Positions 42,601 to 44,006 of a DNA stretch of 64,000 bases are shown here, in pieces. The position numbers were made by a program, and so were the translations under genes. Source of the stretch: Argyresthia goedartella (lineage: Eukaryota; Arthropoda; Insecta; Lepidoptera; Argyresthiidae); the NCBI GenBank assembly GCA_949825045.1, contig OX463836.1:13541829-13605828 (forward strand). The letters are read 5' to 3'. Within the stretch, counting starts at the first letter, position 1. The number at the start of each line of letters is the position of its first letter. The notes beneath the pieces were generated by a model that saw only the letters and a program-made list of their open reading frames with translations, did no database searches and was not told the origin of the DNA.

Positions 42601-43313
42601 GATAAACTGTCATATAAGAACAGCCCAACGCAACGCAACGCAGCAACAACAGTAACGCACTTTAAAATTTAAAGCCCGCAAGGCGCTAATGGCGTGTCGG
42701 TTCCATATTATTATTTTTGACGTGATAACGCACACACGAAAAAGTGTCACGTTCCGCCTGAGCCGAGCGTGCAAGCGAGAGCGCGGAACATGCGATAGAG
42801 AGGCACGATCGGCCTAAGCGTTTCTTATGACAAACATGGCTCTTATTTCTGAGCACATAATATTGTTCATAACAGTTCAAACGCCTTGACAATACGCCCA
42901 AGCGTTTATCGGTGCTTTAAAATTTAAAGATCGTTCCTGTAACTCAGTGTTTATGAATTATAATTTTAACCGCCGTCGACCAAAGAAGGGTGTTTTACAA
43001 GTTCGAATAGTCTGTCTGTCTTTGGCACCCTGGCTCTCAAATGGTTAGACACATTTTAATGCGGTTTTCTGTGATCGTTAGTAGATTTCACAACAATCTT
43101 AGTTCTCGGCTATGTTTTATTAAAATCGGTTCGATGATTCAAACCTTTTAGAATATTAAATGGTTTATTTATTGTGTCGTAGTATTTTAGAAATATAACT
43201 TTATATAGTTATCTGTTGAACTATACCTGTCTGATGCGTTTGATTGGTTCACTCAAAGATTCATACATTGTTATCATTCGGTCCACTGTACCCATATTGG
43301 CAAAGCTGGAATT
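552..43313 (-). CDS. Fatty acyl-CoA reductase, 11 exons, 3' end outside window
   Basis: Alcohol-forming fatty acyl-CoA reductase: by family it reduces acyl-CoA to fatty alcohol with NADPH for wax, pheromone or cuticular lipids, usually at the ER. Coding exons on the minus strand: 43313-43227, 41989-41880, 40726-40633, 29691-29569, 27670-27560, 16889-16729, 13183-13074, 11472-11405, 6444-6249, 1349-1289, 671-552. Every junction keeps frame and uses AG/GT sites. Visible motifs are TGGTGFLG (cofactor binding, exon 2), HAAATVRFNE (exon 5), VSTAYANC (exon 6), YTYSK (catalytic Tyr/Lys) and VVRPAI (exon 7), and IFLHFIPGAMVD of the FAR C-terminal domain (exon 11). The likely start is the ATG at 43295-43293, but an upstream exon is possible. 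About 407 residues are present against a usual ~500, so the C-terminus lies beyond position 1. No stop or frameshift is seen. A close relative of CG5065-type reductases is possible but not proven. Confidence 0.9.
912..1090 (-). mobile_element. SINE family C, headless copy
   Basis: Shares GCGTCACGC..TTTTCCCA and GCGTGACAGGGGGCTAGCCC with the longer copies at 8697, 50895 and 61440. The tRNA-like head seen at the high-coordinate end of those copies is missing here. Confidence 0.75.
1289..1349 (-). CDS. FAR exon 10 (61 bp)
   Basis: The acceptor is TTCTTATCCACAG and the donor is GTGAGT. With the phase carried from exon 9 it reads ISLAKFLHTEGRAFVSPKAV and then the first two bases of a Trp codon. 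This matches the linker before the FAR C-terminal domain. Confidence 0.8.
1416..1775. mobile_element. Fold-back MITE with cassette and perfect hairpin
   Basis: Inverted ends read GCAGTTGGTTGGTTAAATCA on the left and TGATTTAACCAACTAACTGC on the right. Inside are a hairpin with perfect 24-bp arms and a 4-base loop (1468-1519) and the shared cassette around 1501-1580 (GAGCGAAGCGAAGCCCCC, then ACATGTAAGAACAAC). Confidence 0.75.
2010..2935. repeat. Three degenerate copies of a ~120-bp unit
   Basis: Units at about 2017-2180, 2647-2770 and 2775-2920 share ACCAGACT, CCGCCCTA, GTTAGTGGTACGACA and GCCACGCGCCGCCCGCCCAC. Between units 1 and 2 lies a small inverted repeat whose arms fall near 2357-2400 and 2448-2505 (CTCCGAAGGGCGC against GCGCCCCTCGGAG). 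The open frame at 2326-2646 runs across that palindrome and is probably fortuitous. Confidence 0.6.
3200..5283 (+). pseudogene. RTE-like non-LTR retrotransposon, reverse transcriptase remains
   Basis: Broken ORF2. From about 4030 the frames read PVSLLSQAYKLFANVL-like text, then CFSFVDYEKAFDSIEH (4207-4260), GVRQGDTLSPKL (4390-4425) and MRFTDDL (4510-4530), which are RT blocks in order. The normal A/YxDD block is FTDD here. The last open part (4922-5281) is the typical RTE-type C-terminus with KWAGHLVGREDGR, AGRPPARWSDEIVKVAG and REAYAQQW. Several stops and shifts separate the blocks, so it is dead. It lies in FAR intron 9. Confidence 0.85.
5284..6248. other. FAR intron 9, degenerate repeat only
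   Basis: No gene seen. Around 5560-5800 there is a decayed relative of the fold-back at 29224-29487 (GTGACCATATTTT, ATCAGCTGATCAG). The rest is AT-rich and unassigned. Confidence 0.4.
6249..6444 (-). CDS. FAR exon 9
   Basis: The acceptor is CCCCCAACAG and the donor is GTAAGT, phase 0 in and phase 1 out. It encodes VILGLGTGVLHSIW, then VELVPLDFVVN-like residues (seen as VELVPLDFVNN), then SDIKIYNMS. This is the end of the reductase domain. Confidence 0.9.
6961..7804. mobile_element. MITE split by a LINE tail
   Basis: Outer inverted ends GCGAGTAGGAGTACATTC (6961-6978) and GAATGTACTCCTACTCGC (7787-7804) are perfect and flanked by TA on both sides. The second inverted stretch (AAGGCCATATATCG with CGATATACGGCCTT) is adjacent on the right but separated by about 470 bp on the left, where a LINE has inserted. 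Confidence 0.8.
6981..7452 (+). pseudogene. 5'-truncated non-LTR retrotransposon tail
   Basis: Encodes FYNKIPTELQELSVNKFK, then NHLCKKGYYKISDYVED, the usual C-terminus of a CR1/Daphne-type LINE. It ends in a GAATTT-rich tail. ATTC at both borders may be its target duplication. Confidence 0.75.
7809..8211. other. FAR intron 8, nothing recognised
   Basis: AT-rich DNA without a frame, tRNA-like box or clear inverted repeat. Confidence 0.4.
8212..8335 (+). mobile_element. LINE 3' tail with GGAC repeat
   Basis: Contains GGTGACGGACGGACGGACGG, then AATAGAGTCCCGCTTGGCAC. The same tail is at 57545-57620 and, inverted, at 61858-61960. Confidence 0.55.
8540..8690 (-). mobile_element. SINE-like tRNA-derived fragment
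   Basis: The minus strand reads a tRNA-like stretch with GCGGCCTTGGTATAGGGGCC (A-box side) and GGTTCGAATCCTGG (B box). It lacks a proper acceptor stem, so it is a SINE head rather than a tRNA gene. Confidence 0.5.
8697..8963 (-). mobile_element. SINE family C, with tRNA-derived head
   Basis: On the minus strand the head reads CCGTGGTCTACTAAGTTTCA and GCAGGTTCGATTCCTGACCA (B box), followed by the conserved body GGGCTAGCCCCCTGTCACGC and a 3' end GGGAAAAGGCGTGACACTAT. Confidence 0.8.
9008..9275. mobile_element. Fold-back MITE, GATTTGATCAGAGCAAC family
   Basis: Inverted halves read GAAAGCGATTTGATCAGAGC and GCTCTGATCAAATCGGTTTC with ATTCTGAACAACATTC / GCTCAGAAT outside. Related copies lie at 51175-51430, and partial ones near 29740, 49400 and 60570. 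Confidence 0.7.
9417..9915 (-). mobile_element. Composite two-hairpin repeat, copy 1
   Basis: Minus-strand copy of the family described at 27719. It keeps both modules and the duplicated inner 65-bp segment (GACATTCAAATTTCGAACGC twice) that only copy 28378 shares. Its minus-strand frame 9899-9561 (112 codons) is open. Confidence 0.8.
9916..10509. other. Unassigned intron DNA
   Basis: Contains a GC-richer stretch at 10000-10180 (GGTGGGCCTCGGGGTTAAG, CGCCGGCGGGTGATAGAC) that looks like an old repeat, but no frame or terminal repeat identifies it. Confidence 0.35.
10510..10900 (+). pseudogene. Mariner transposase N-terminal fragment
   Basis: The frame at 10518 reads HRSVIQYFRLKGLRPTHIKV and YSLGEYAPSFTAINYKV, the helix-turn-helix of mariner transposases. 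After 10718 shifted frames still show the RRLKVRELADI block and LCARWVPRL. Several frame breaks; catalytic part absent. Confidence 0.75.
11135..11400 (+). mobile_element. SINE family A, copy 1
   Basis: tRNA-derived head with GAATGGCCGAGTCGGCAGTG and B box GGTTCGAGTCCCGG, then body GTACCCAAGATACAGGGAAT and an (ATT)n tail. The tail reaches the donor side of FAR exon 8. Confidence 0.85.
11405..11472 (-). CDS. FAR exon 8 (68 bp)
   Basis: A 68-bp exon between CATTTGCAG and GTGAGT. It encodes VTPTYKEPVPGWLD and SSVYGPSA, matching the FAR segment with PGW and the small-residue GP turn. A SINE tail ends only a few bases into the intron after its donor. Confidence 0.9.
11540..11660 (+). mobile_element. 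SINE family B body fragment
   Basis: GATGTCGCTGTTTCTGGTTC and ACAGGGTATCCTAGTGTGGG match the body of the copy at 16215. No tRNA head. Confidence 0.5.
12210..12478 (+). mobile_element. SINE family A, copy 2
   Basis: Head GACCCGAATGGCCGAGTCGG, B box GGTTCGAGTCCCGG, same body as 11135 and an (ATT)n tail. About 95% alike by eye. Confidence 0.85.
12522..12908. mobile_element. Fold-back MITE with cassette, GTCACCG family
   Basis: Ends TATATATGTCACCG and CGGTGAAATATA, with inverted inner parts (GTTGATAAAATATCG, CATCAACTAACGG). The cassette sits at 12705-12795, including GGGGGCGAGCGCAGCGAAGC. Sister copy at 43547. Confidence 0.75.
13074..13183 (-). CDS. FAR exon 7, catalytic YxxxK
   Basis: The acceptor is TTTTCTTACAG and the donor is GTGATA. 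It encodes LIQGWPNTYTYSKLVAE and ends PICVVRPAI. The Tyr and Lys of YTYSK form the short-chain-reductase active site. Confidence 0.93.
13507..13937 (+). mobile_element. Composite two-hairpin repeat, copy 2
   Basis: Starts TTTATCTACACACGTATCAT and ends CATAAACTACTATTA. The inner frame (13618-13848) is open in part. It has a single copy of the 65-bp segment. Confidence 0.8.
14265..15110. repeat. Satellite-like tandem repeat, ~175-bp monomers
   Basis: TTAGCTTTTGGAGCCGGATT or close variants recur at about 14301, 14475 and 14841. ATCAACCACAATATGACAAA variants recur at about 14394, 14571 and 14747. A CTCAAATTAGACCTTAAAAT block recurs at about 14670 and 15030. Spacing is close to 175 bp or twice that, suggesting a two-monomer higher-order unit. 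Confidence 0.75.
15111..16214. other. FAR intron 6, unassigned
   Basis: AT-rich DNA. 15600-15700 shows a LINE-like 3' region (GTACCGACAGGATATCGGCG) but no readable frame. Confidence 0.35.
16215..16420 (+). mobile_element. SINE family B, copy 1
   Basis: B box region GGTCCCGGGTTCGATCCCCG, then GACGCCGCTGTTTCTGGTTT and CACAGGGTATCCTAGCG. Inverted sister at 60105-60290. Confidence 0.75.
16729..16889 (-). CDS. FAR exon 6
   Basis: I chose the acceptor TTTGTTCCCAG (intron side 16890-16892) because it keeps phase 0 from exon 5 and gives the usual FAR spacing from GTRE to VSTAYANC. Open frame continues upstream of it but fits neither phase nor length. The donor is GTGAGT, leaving phase 2. It encodes CPKLRVLVYVSTAYANC. 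Confidence 0.88.
17304..17845 (+). repeat. 5' LTR of Pao/BEL element
   Basis: 542 bp, starts TGTTCGATTCC, ends GCCTGAACA. Matches 24103-24648 nearly base for base. Confidence 0.92.
17849..17864 (+). promoter_or_regulatory. Primer-binding site
   Basis: TGGTAGCAGAGCGTGG begins three bases after the LTR; TGG pairs with a tRNA 3' CCA end. I do not assign the tRNA. Confidence 0.65.
18375..20180 (+). CDS. gag: Pao/BEL gag
   Basis: 601-residue structural polyprotein of the retrotransposon, forming the cytoplasmic particle. Residues ~110-290 carry the Pao-type capsid region (DUF1759-like: LPAITMPTFDGVSGEWMSF, LVRRYHNKRRLADAQLNRLF). Residues ~335-400 hold Cys/His knuckles (CPCCRQIGHAVANC, CFLCLGPHMARDC, CGYCGGAHNNLLC) for RNA binding. 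Residues ~410-475 contain a 30-residue unit (GDTAWGPDNSFATRSATQGP) repeated twice, with a third diverged copy. The ATG at 18375 follows a ~500-base leader. The frame ends at TAG; pol continues in the same frame, so the stop may be a mutation or a read-through signal. Confidence 0.88.
   Translation: MSLSEIQKGVSKELRWFSSAHGLIDRLDRHDVVLERSMDVKECYNRVLELSAQAESVDGCAPDRLSRLIGDVDQCMEMAAAITQKAADIRRQRESSHGGDIEAPLPLQGSGSRLPAITMPTFDGVSGEWMSFINLFDSLVHMRSDITKSVKMAQLVAALRGEPRELVAHLTVTEGNYETARQLLVRRYHNKRRLADAQLNRLFSIPVVNKVGAIQTEVLNPLLSVTKALENFGLPVGEWSYLLLYIVLSRLPADVQTRFEQSHGRSAEDLPAFSDLVGFLEEEARRAENLGLTVTHPSEPQRAAGSAVSRGPPTRKDRTNRQSYGTVSALTPHSETCPCCRQIGHAVANCNKFGELRVQGRRRMAKQRSWCFLCLGPHMARDCTRTKMCGYCGGAHNNLLCMNRSGQQPPQGRIQGDTAWGPDNSFATRSATQGPTSPRPQGRTQGDTAWGPDNSFATRSATQGPTSPRAQGSTRVQGRTQDHYMGGPEYSVATQHPTQRDIGCVEQAVTGGWHGTPSSYAGAVRTPPQLSPRSSPRPRRSHVMSPPLMERPRLNSRPPPFTGNRRLGMEPARGPFVQWDPLAYSCIPDRLQAQWGPGGPR
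19602..19800 (+). repeat. 90-bp tandem repeat inside gag
   Basis: CCACAGGGCCGTATCCAGGG at 19602 and CCACAGGGCCGTACCCAGGG at 19692 begin two near-identical 90-bp units. A third, shorter unit begins near 19783. Confidence 0.85.
20199..22469 (+). CDS. pol: Pao/BEL protease, reverse transcriptase, RNase H
   Basis: First part of pol, 756 residues from the ATG, in frame with gag; codons between TAG and this ATG are also open. Residues ~30-45 hold the aspartic protease motif ALLDSGAQGC. Residues ~230-520 are the reverse transcriptase with VVFDGSAPTSNGMSLNQCL, FVADIRMMFRQ, YGLRSSPYLAMR and the catalytic LYVDDVCTG near residue 437. Residues ~605-740 are RNase H (LHGFCDASERGFAAAVYL, VYAWTDSQIVLCWL). 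The frame stops at TGA 22467-22469, directly after HHLW, where related elements continue into the integrase. Confidence 0.9.
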   Translation: MVAPQPETVVLPIASVLVWDLAGNPTYVRALLDSGAQGCIVSNDLAKWLGLKVNRYNKSIRGVGNVTVTNVVGQSVITFSPRYDILTKTSVQALVMTHVMGRHPLVKLNPAVRFLTSGLKLADPEFDTPAPVDLLLGADVLGRFLLSDQRVLQPDGLIAVETKFGHVIMGPALPMVRPAESDGILIGSALSDAIQRFWEIEEPPTARRVDADEEECELFYQNSTGRLRSGRFVTRLPFRADRPPLGESRKMAETRLMSMERRMTRDAVFKQKYVDFMREYESLGHMSVSGVDWRSEDHCFLPHHAVLRTPTGNIRVVFDGSAPTSNGMSLNQCLHSGPKLSRDISDILTSFRRHQIVFVADIRMMFRQTVIHPADRRYQLILWRESTAEPVKVYELNTNTYGLRSSPYLAMRTLRELASRDRVSYPRAAAILEQDLYVDDVCTGAASVEEALDRRDELIQLLERGGYELRKWMSNSPELMAGLPDEFQQDPHVFENSDNPNMLSVLGIQYRPVHDEFTYRVVLETPKAWTKRSVLSTIARTFDPNGWISPVTFALKCFMQRLWAAQLTWDTHLSGDLLTDWTRMFTSLSDINNVSLPRKLVPAGDYRATLHGFCDASERGFAAAVYLRTVTSTGEVDVRLVLAKSKVAPIRTRMTIPKLELSGAALLTKLLNHTLTVLRGSVVLEDTVYAWTDSQIVLCWLKASVHNLEVFVANRVSQIVSSEVPLTWRHVPGELNPSDCASRGCRAPELVRHHLW
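22554..24070 (+). pseudogene. Pao/BEL integrase, frameshifted
   Basis: In the same frame as pol after the TGA. It has the His/Cys domain (HIKNAHAGCNALLATL, CMPCYR) and the catalytic Asp/Asp/Glu region (FSGVGTDFAGPF, SDNGTNYIGA, GGIFEAVVKSAKTHLG). At about 23620-23630 the frame shifts by one base. The rest of the protein (LEALTPGHFLIGQPLNALPE, FWKRWSLEYL, GDLVLVKD) runs in another frame to the stop at 24068-24070. A single lost base explains it, so this copy cannot make full integrase by normal decoding. Confidence 0.88.
24103..24648 (+). repeat. 3' LTR of Pao/BEL element
   Basis: 546 bp, TGTTCG to GAACA, followed directly by the target duplication CTTAG. The 4 extra bases against the 5' LTR lie near 24294. 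Confidence 0.92.
24880..25004 (+). pseudogene. Non-LTR retrotransposon ORF2 C-terminal scrap
   Basis: Short frame reads NAEEATDECKDRSKCRSLVS, then LPSLGKGVSIRN and a stop. This is a common C-terminal end of moth LINEs. Confidence 0.6.
25278..25548. mobile_element. Possible fold-back MITE
   Basis: AAGCCTTGCACAAG (25279) and CTTGTGCGAGGCTT (25533) are inverted. AGGTGTGA/TCTCACAC motifs repeat inside. Borders are uncertain. Confidence 0.4.
25735..25956 (+). pseudogene. Non-LTR retrotransposon 3' coding tail
   Basis: Frame reads FKGQCILYYNKIPLEILKLP, then HVKATLSKKGYYNVQDYLND and a stop. Same LINE type as 6981-7452. Confidence 0.75.
26000..26190 (+). mobile_element. LINE 3' end with poly(A)
   Basis: Ends in about 16 A's at 26173-26189 and directly abuts the broken end of the Tc1-like transposon. 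It probably marks the insertion or deletion that removed that transposon's 3' end. Confidence 0.55.
26257..27254 (-). mobile_element. Tc1/mariner-type transposon, 3' truncated
   Basis: The 5' inverted end (27230-27254, GTGACAGAACTTATGACCTG) is intact and followed by TA. The transposase frame starts with ATG at 27112 (MEWILKEDRV) and runs uninterrupted to the break. It has paired-type helix-turn-helix blocks (ALHRCGYAPIQIFDLLKNLN, RSRSGRPRSVR) and the catalytic Asp blocks ILFSDEKIF, FQQDSAPAHRA and SSPDLSP. After SPDLSP the sequence changes to unrelated residues and poly-A-derived Phe, so the last ~60 residues and the 3' terminal repeat are gone. The copy lies in FAR intron 5. Confidence 0.88.
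27262..27305. repeat. Interstitial (TTAGG)n telomere-type array
   Basis: About eight TTAGG units with one TTATG variant, a few bases beyond the TA at the end of the Tc1-like element. TTAGG is the insect telomere repeat. Confidence 0.85.
27560..27670 (-). CDS. FAR exon 5
   Basis: The acceptor is TCTTCTCTAG and the donor is GTAAAT, phase 0 at both ends, 37 codons. It encodes IDFVYHAAATVRFNE and NVRGTREMVLLARE, both FAR hallmarks. Confidence 0.92.
27719..28188 (+). mobile_element. Composite two-hairpin repeat, copy 3
   Basis: Reference copy. Module A runs from TTTATCTACACACGTATCAT to TATAATATGTGTGTAGATAA, so it has ~24-bp inverted ends around a ~280-bp body with the palindrome-like TATGACCATAA. 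Module B follows at once: a hairpin whose arms read TGTACATAATTAGGCATTAA and TTAATGTCCCCCATTATGTA, with GAAAATCGCCTTCGGCTCGT at its tip. A frame of 126 codons is open through module A. Confidence 0.82.
28378..28884 (+). mobile_element. Composite two-hairpin repeat, copy 4
   Basis: Both modules present, with the duplicated 65-bp segment as in copy 1. A 138-codon frame from 28311 crosses module A. Just upstream (28270-28300) is a scrap of reverse transcriptase text (VPQGSS). Confidence 0.82.
29012..29092. repeat. GT/GA microsatellite
   Basis: Runs of GTGTGTGT and GAGAGAGAG, imperfect. The His-Thr-rich frame on the minus strand is an artefact of it. Confidence 0.85.
29224..29487. mobile_element. 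Fold-back MITE, CAAGGTG family
   Basis: Ends TATACAAGGTGACATTTAAT and ATTAAATGCCACCTTGTATA are inverted, with GAGCTGACCATATTTT / AAAATATGGTCAGCTGA inside. It sits about 80 bp from FAR exon 4. Confidence 0.78.
29569..29691 (-). CDS. FAR exon 4
   Basis: The acceptor is GTAAACAG and the donor is GTAACT, phase 0 at both ends, 41 codons. It contains YPNFEDKVVGIQGDIEE, the FAR segment normally written as a basic or Phe-rich run followed by GD. Confidence 0.9.
29730..29825. mobile_element. Half of a GATTTGATCAGAGCAAC-type MITE
   Basis: ATAAATAAAGTTGCTCAAAT and GTAAACGTTGTTCAGAATG match the right half of the 9008 element. Confidence 0.55.
29860..30294 (+). mobile_element. Composite two-hairpin repeat, copy 5
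   Basis: Module A has a degraded left end; module B keeps TGTACATAATTAGGCATTAA and AATGCCCTCTATTATGTAGC, with the inner hairpin partly deleted. Confidence 0.78.
30463..31769 (+). mobile_element. Tc1/mariner-type transposon, full length
   Basis: Complete by structure: inverted ends CACAGTCAGGTCATAAGTTC and GAACTTATGACCTGACTATG, with TA on both sides (30461-30462, 31770-31771). It is the same family as 26257-27254 but in the other orientation. The transposase starts with ATG at 30606 and shows the same blocks, ending DLVRAAIDDWPRRIKACIQN. The frame is broken near 30885 (stop after LLALQRG) and again near 31065 (shift within the first Asp block), so it is inactive. It lies in FAR intron 3. Confidence 0.92.
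30606..31644 (+). pseudogene. Tc1/mariner-type transposase, two breaks
   Basis: N-terminal DNA-binding part (30606-30887) in one frame, middle part (30899-31070) in a second, catalytic part (31072-31644) in the third. FQQDSAPAHRA and SSPDLSPLHYKIW are intact, and the natural C-terminus is present, unlike in the minus-strand copy. Confidence 0.88.
31772..32275 (+). promoter_or_regulatory. 5' flank and leader of the piggyBac-derived gene
   Basis: No frame. A TTTTATA box-like stretch lies at 32128-32135 and an arthropod-initiator-like TCTCAGTGTTCA at 32206-32217, about 60 bases before the first ATG. GC-richer than its surroundings. The core-promoter call is inference. Confidence 0.3.
32276..32283 (+). 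CDS. piggyBac-derived gene, exon 1 coding part
   Basis: ATGCAACG directly before GTAAGT. Only two codons plus two bases, which join exon 2 to read MQRAARTGRGRG. It was chosen because the phase fits and no other in-frame start precedes exon 2 after its acceptor. Confidence 0.6.
32276..37089 (+). CDS. piggyBac transposase-derived protein, 8 exons
   Basis: Spliced gene, predicted 806 aa. Exons: 32276-32283, 33267-33479, 33569-33676, 33788-33901, 34048-34116, 34200-34256, 34330-34406, 35315-37089; every phase closes and all introns are GT-AG. The N-terminal ~70 residues are RG/RGG-rich (GRGRGRVN, GGRTRGGGARARGG). Then come a low-complexity linker with a Ser run and an acidic stretch (GSEEDSDVDNDDDDVE). 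The last exon holds the whole DDE_Tnp_1_7 core with catalytic Asp in IALDESL, WMDNFYN and GGVDKKDQ; the spacing resembles piggyBac D268/D346/D447. A C-terminal finger follows (CVVCRKRSITYCEKCEIPVC). No stop or shift. By family it cuts or binds DNA in the nucleus. It may be an autonomous transposon or a domesticated gene. It is nested antisense in FAR intron 3. Confidence 0.88.
33267..33479 (+). CDS. piggyBac-derived gene, exon 2 (RG-rich)
   Basis: Acceptor after a pyrimidine run (TTTCTTTCTGTAAG), donor GTAAAT. 71 residues rich in Arg and Gly, ending ERPSASSL. Without the splice the frame meets TAA at once. Confidence 0.75.
33569..33676 (+). CDS. piggyBac-derived gene, exon 3
   Basis: Between TATTTCAG and GTAAAT. 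Reads MRNITDLPVQVQSLERSL and ELPPDARQSP. Confidence 0.8.
33788..33901 (+). CDS. piggyBac-derived gene, exon 4
   Basis: Between TTTTTAG and GTAAGT. Reads LFEELPIEVTHEEGDRLLNM, then a Pro/Ser-rich end. Confidence 0.8.
34048..34116 (+). CDS. piggyBac-derived gene, exon 5
   Basis: Between a T-run acceptor and GTGAGT. Reads FLECGGSSGASTPTPRRGLK. Confidence 0.78.
34200..34256 (+). CDS. piggyBac-derived gene, exon 6
   Basis: Between TTTTTACAG and GTAAGT. Reads QIEEGILPLCPPPRAKRC. Confidence 0.78.
34330..34406 (+). CDS. piggyBac-derived gene, exon 7
   Basis: Between ATTTTACAG and GTAAGT. Reads IPSSSSSSANVRPLREKEIE and NLLCY. Confidence 0.8.
34866..35012 (+). mobile_element. SINE family C fragment in intron 7
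   Basis: GGCTAGCCTCCTGTC, then GTGGGCATGATTCTGC and CCGTATGGGAAAAGGTGTGA match the SINE C body, diverged and headless. A shorter scrap lies at 34565-34620. Confidence 0.65.
35315..37089 (+). CDS. piggyBac-derived gene, exon 8 (catalytic core)
   Basis: Acceptor CAAATCAG; 591 codons to TAA 37087-37089. Contains the transposase core and zinc finger described for the whole gene. A Pro/Glu-rich repeat (PEPLPEPEPLPRPEPQTEPE) lies between the acidic stretch and the core. Confidence 0.93.
37090..38355 (+). other. Probable 3' UTR of the piggyBac-derived gene
   Basis: T-rich non-coding DNA with a (CT)n run at 37863-37885. AATAAA at 38328 and 38353, with earlier weaker signals. The open frames at 37570 and 37989 have no protein-like content. 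Confidence 0.4.
37863..37885. repeat. (CT)n microsatellite
   Basis: About eleven CT units. Confidence 0.9.
38450..38525 (+). mobile_element. SINE family C scrap
   Basis: GTGCCACTGCCACCGGAATG and GGGAAAAGGCGTTACGCT match the 3' part of SINE C. Confidence 0.5.
38526..39399. other. FAR intron 3, unassigned
   Basis: AT-rich. Holds one copy (39346-39361) of a 16-bp sequence also present at 31962-31977 on the other side of the piggyBac-derived gene. Confidence 0.35.
39400..40472 (+). pseudogene. Mariner transposon, decayed
   Basis: Broken frames show IVLRWVSHDLTDAQK, ITGDESRIY, NPETKRQ and, near 40215, SPDMAPCDFFLF, the mariner catalytic blocks in order. The right end GAGTGTCCCACGTA at 40455-40470 resembles the terminal repeat of the element at 44007. 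Many stops. Confidence 0.8.
40488..40610 (-). mobile_element. SINE family C fragment
   Basis: GGCCAGTTATTCAATACCCC and TTTTGCGAGGC match the SINE C body; both ends are lost. Confidence 0.45.
40633..40726 (-). CDS. FAR exon 3
   Basis: The acceptor is TATTTTCAG and the donor is GTGAGT. It encodes ACPDIQKVYLLCRVKKGKT and ends EQFKDP in phase 0. This is the strand after the glycine motif, with the conserved R.KKG. Confidence 0.9.
41345..41395. repeat. Perfect 51-bp palindrome
   Basis: Two 25-bp arms, GC-rich at the centre (GGCTGCCGCTGC / GCAGCGGCAGCC), match perfectly around one unpaired base. It lies in FAR intron 2. Confidence 0.95.
41495..41634 (+). mobile_element. Composite two-hairpin repeat, copy 6 (deleted)
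   Basis: Keeps the start CACACGTATCATAAACCCTC, the module A end GCTTATGATATATGTGTAGA and the module B end CCTCCATTATGTATCAGTCA. The bodies are lost. Confidence 0.75.
41880..41989 (-). CDS. FAR exon 2, cofactor-binding motif
   Basis: It starts in phase 0 after CATTCAAG and ends in phase 2 before GTAAGC. It encodes AEEAGDSSIQRLY followed by VIFITGGTGFLGKQLLEKLL, the Rossmann-fold GxxGxxG segment of FARs. Confidence 0.92.
41990..43226. other. FAR intron 1, no element identified
   Basis: No repeat assigned. The stretch 42710-42800 is GC-richer (CCTGAGCCGAGCGTGCAAGC) and looks like an old repeat. Confidence 0.35.
43227..43313 (-). CDS. FAR exon 1 (first recognised coding exon)
   Basis: The exon follows a poly-T acceptor and ends CGCATCAGACAG before GTATAG, in phase 0. 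It encodes 29 residues ending ESLSEPIKRIRQ. The Met at 43295-43293 is a plausible start, because FAR proteins usually begin about 30-40 residues before the glycine motif. The six codons upstream of it may be 5' UTR. Confidence 0.75.
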
Positions 43314-43546
43314 CTGAAAAAAAAACAGCCTTTCTTAAAATACTATACTATGTCTTACTAACTAAACAATAGATTCATGCAAGTATTTTTATTCGTTTTC
43401 TAATTAGAGGAAAGATGAAATTGTAATTTGTCAAAGTCAAAGTAAAAGAAACATGTAAAAGACGAGTTTATCTCTAACCAGAGATTTCTTCCAGAAATGA
43501 TAGTTAAGGTGATGGTTGGGCGGGGGTCCTGTACGATAAGACATAT

Positions 43547-43948
43547 GTATATGTCACCGTTAGATTGTCAAAACCGTTAGTTGATAAACTAACGTTTTTT
43601 TCCTCGTTAGTTGGTCAACTATCGACAGATAGTAAACTGTAGCGTACTGATTACTACATGACGCGTGAGTTGATAAACTAACGGTAAAAACCGTTAAATA
43701 GTAAACTGGTTTAAACTTAAATTGCAATCGAAATACCAGGGCAAACACTGCGGTAGCTTAGGTGAAGACTAGAGGGGGCAAGCGCAGCGAAGCTCCCGAA
43801 TATTCTTCATGTTAGGTTGACATGTAAGACCAAAAGAAATGTAAATTCTAAACCCTGTCGGTCTGGTTTAACATCTGTCGATAGTTGATCAATTAACGCG
43901 TTAGTTTATCAACCAACAGTTTTGACTATCTTACGGTGACATATAAAC
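43547..43948. mobile_element. Fold-back MITE with cassette, GTCACCG family copy 2
   Basis: Ends ATATGTCACCGTTAGATTGT and CTATCTTACGGTGACATAT. The cassette at 43738-43840 has CACTGCGGTAGCTTAGGTGA and AGCGCAGCGAAGC. Same family as 12522. Confidence 0.78.
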
Positions 43949-44006
43949 AAATATAATACACACCATAAGATAACTCTACTTGCTAAAATAGAAGGCATAT
44001 ACGTGG

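Noticed and set aside
41990..43226. Possible further FAR exon in intron 1
   Set aside because: Exons 1 and 2 join in phase 0 with continuous FAR-like text, so none is needed.
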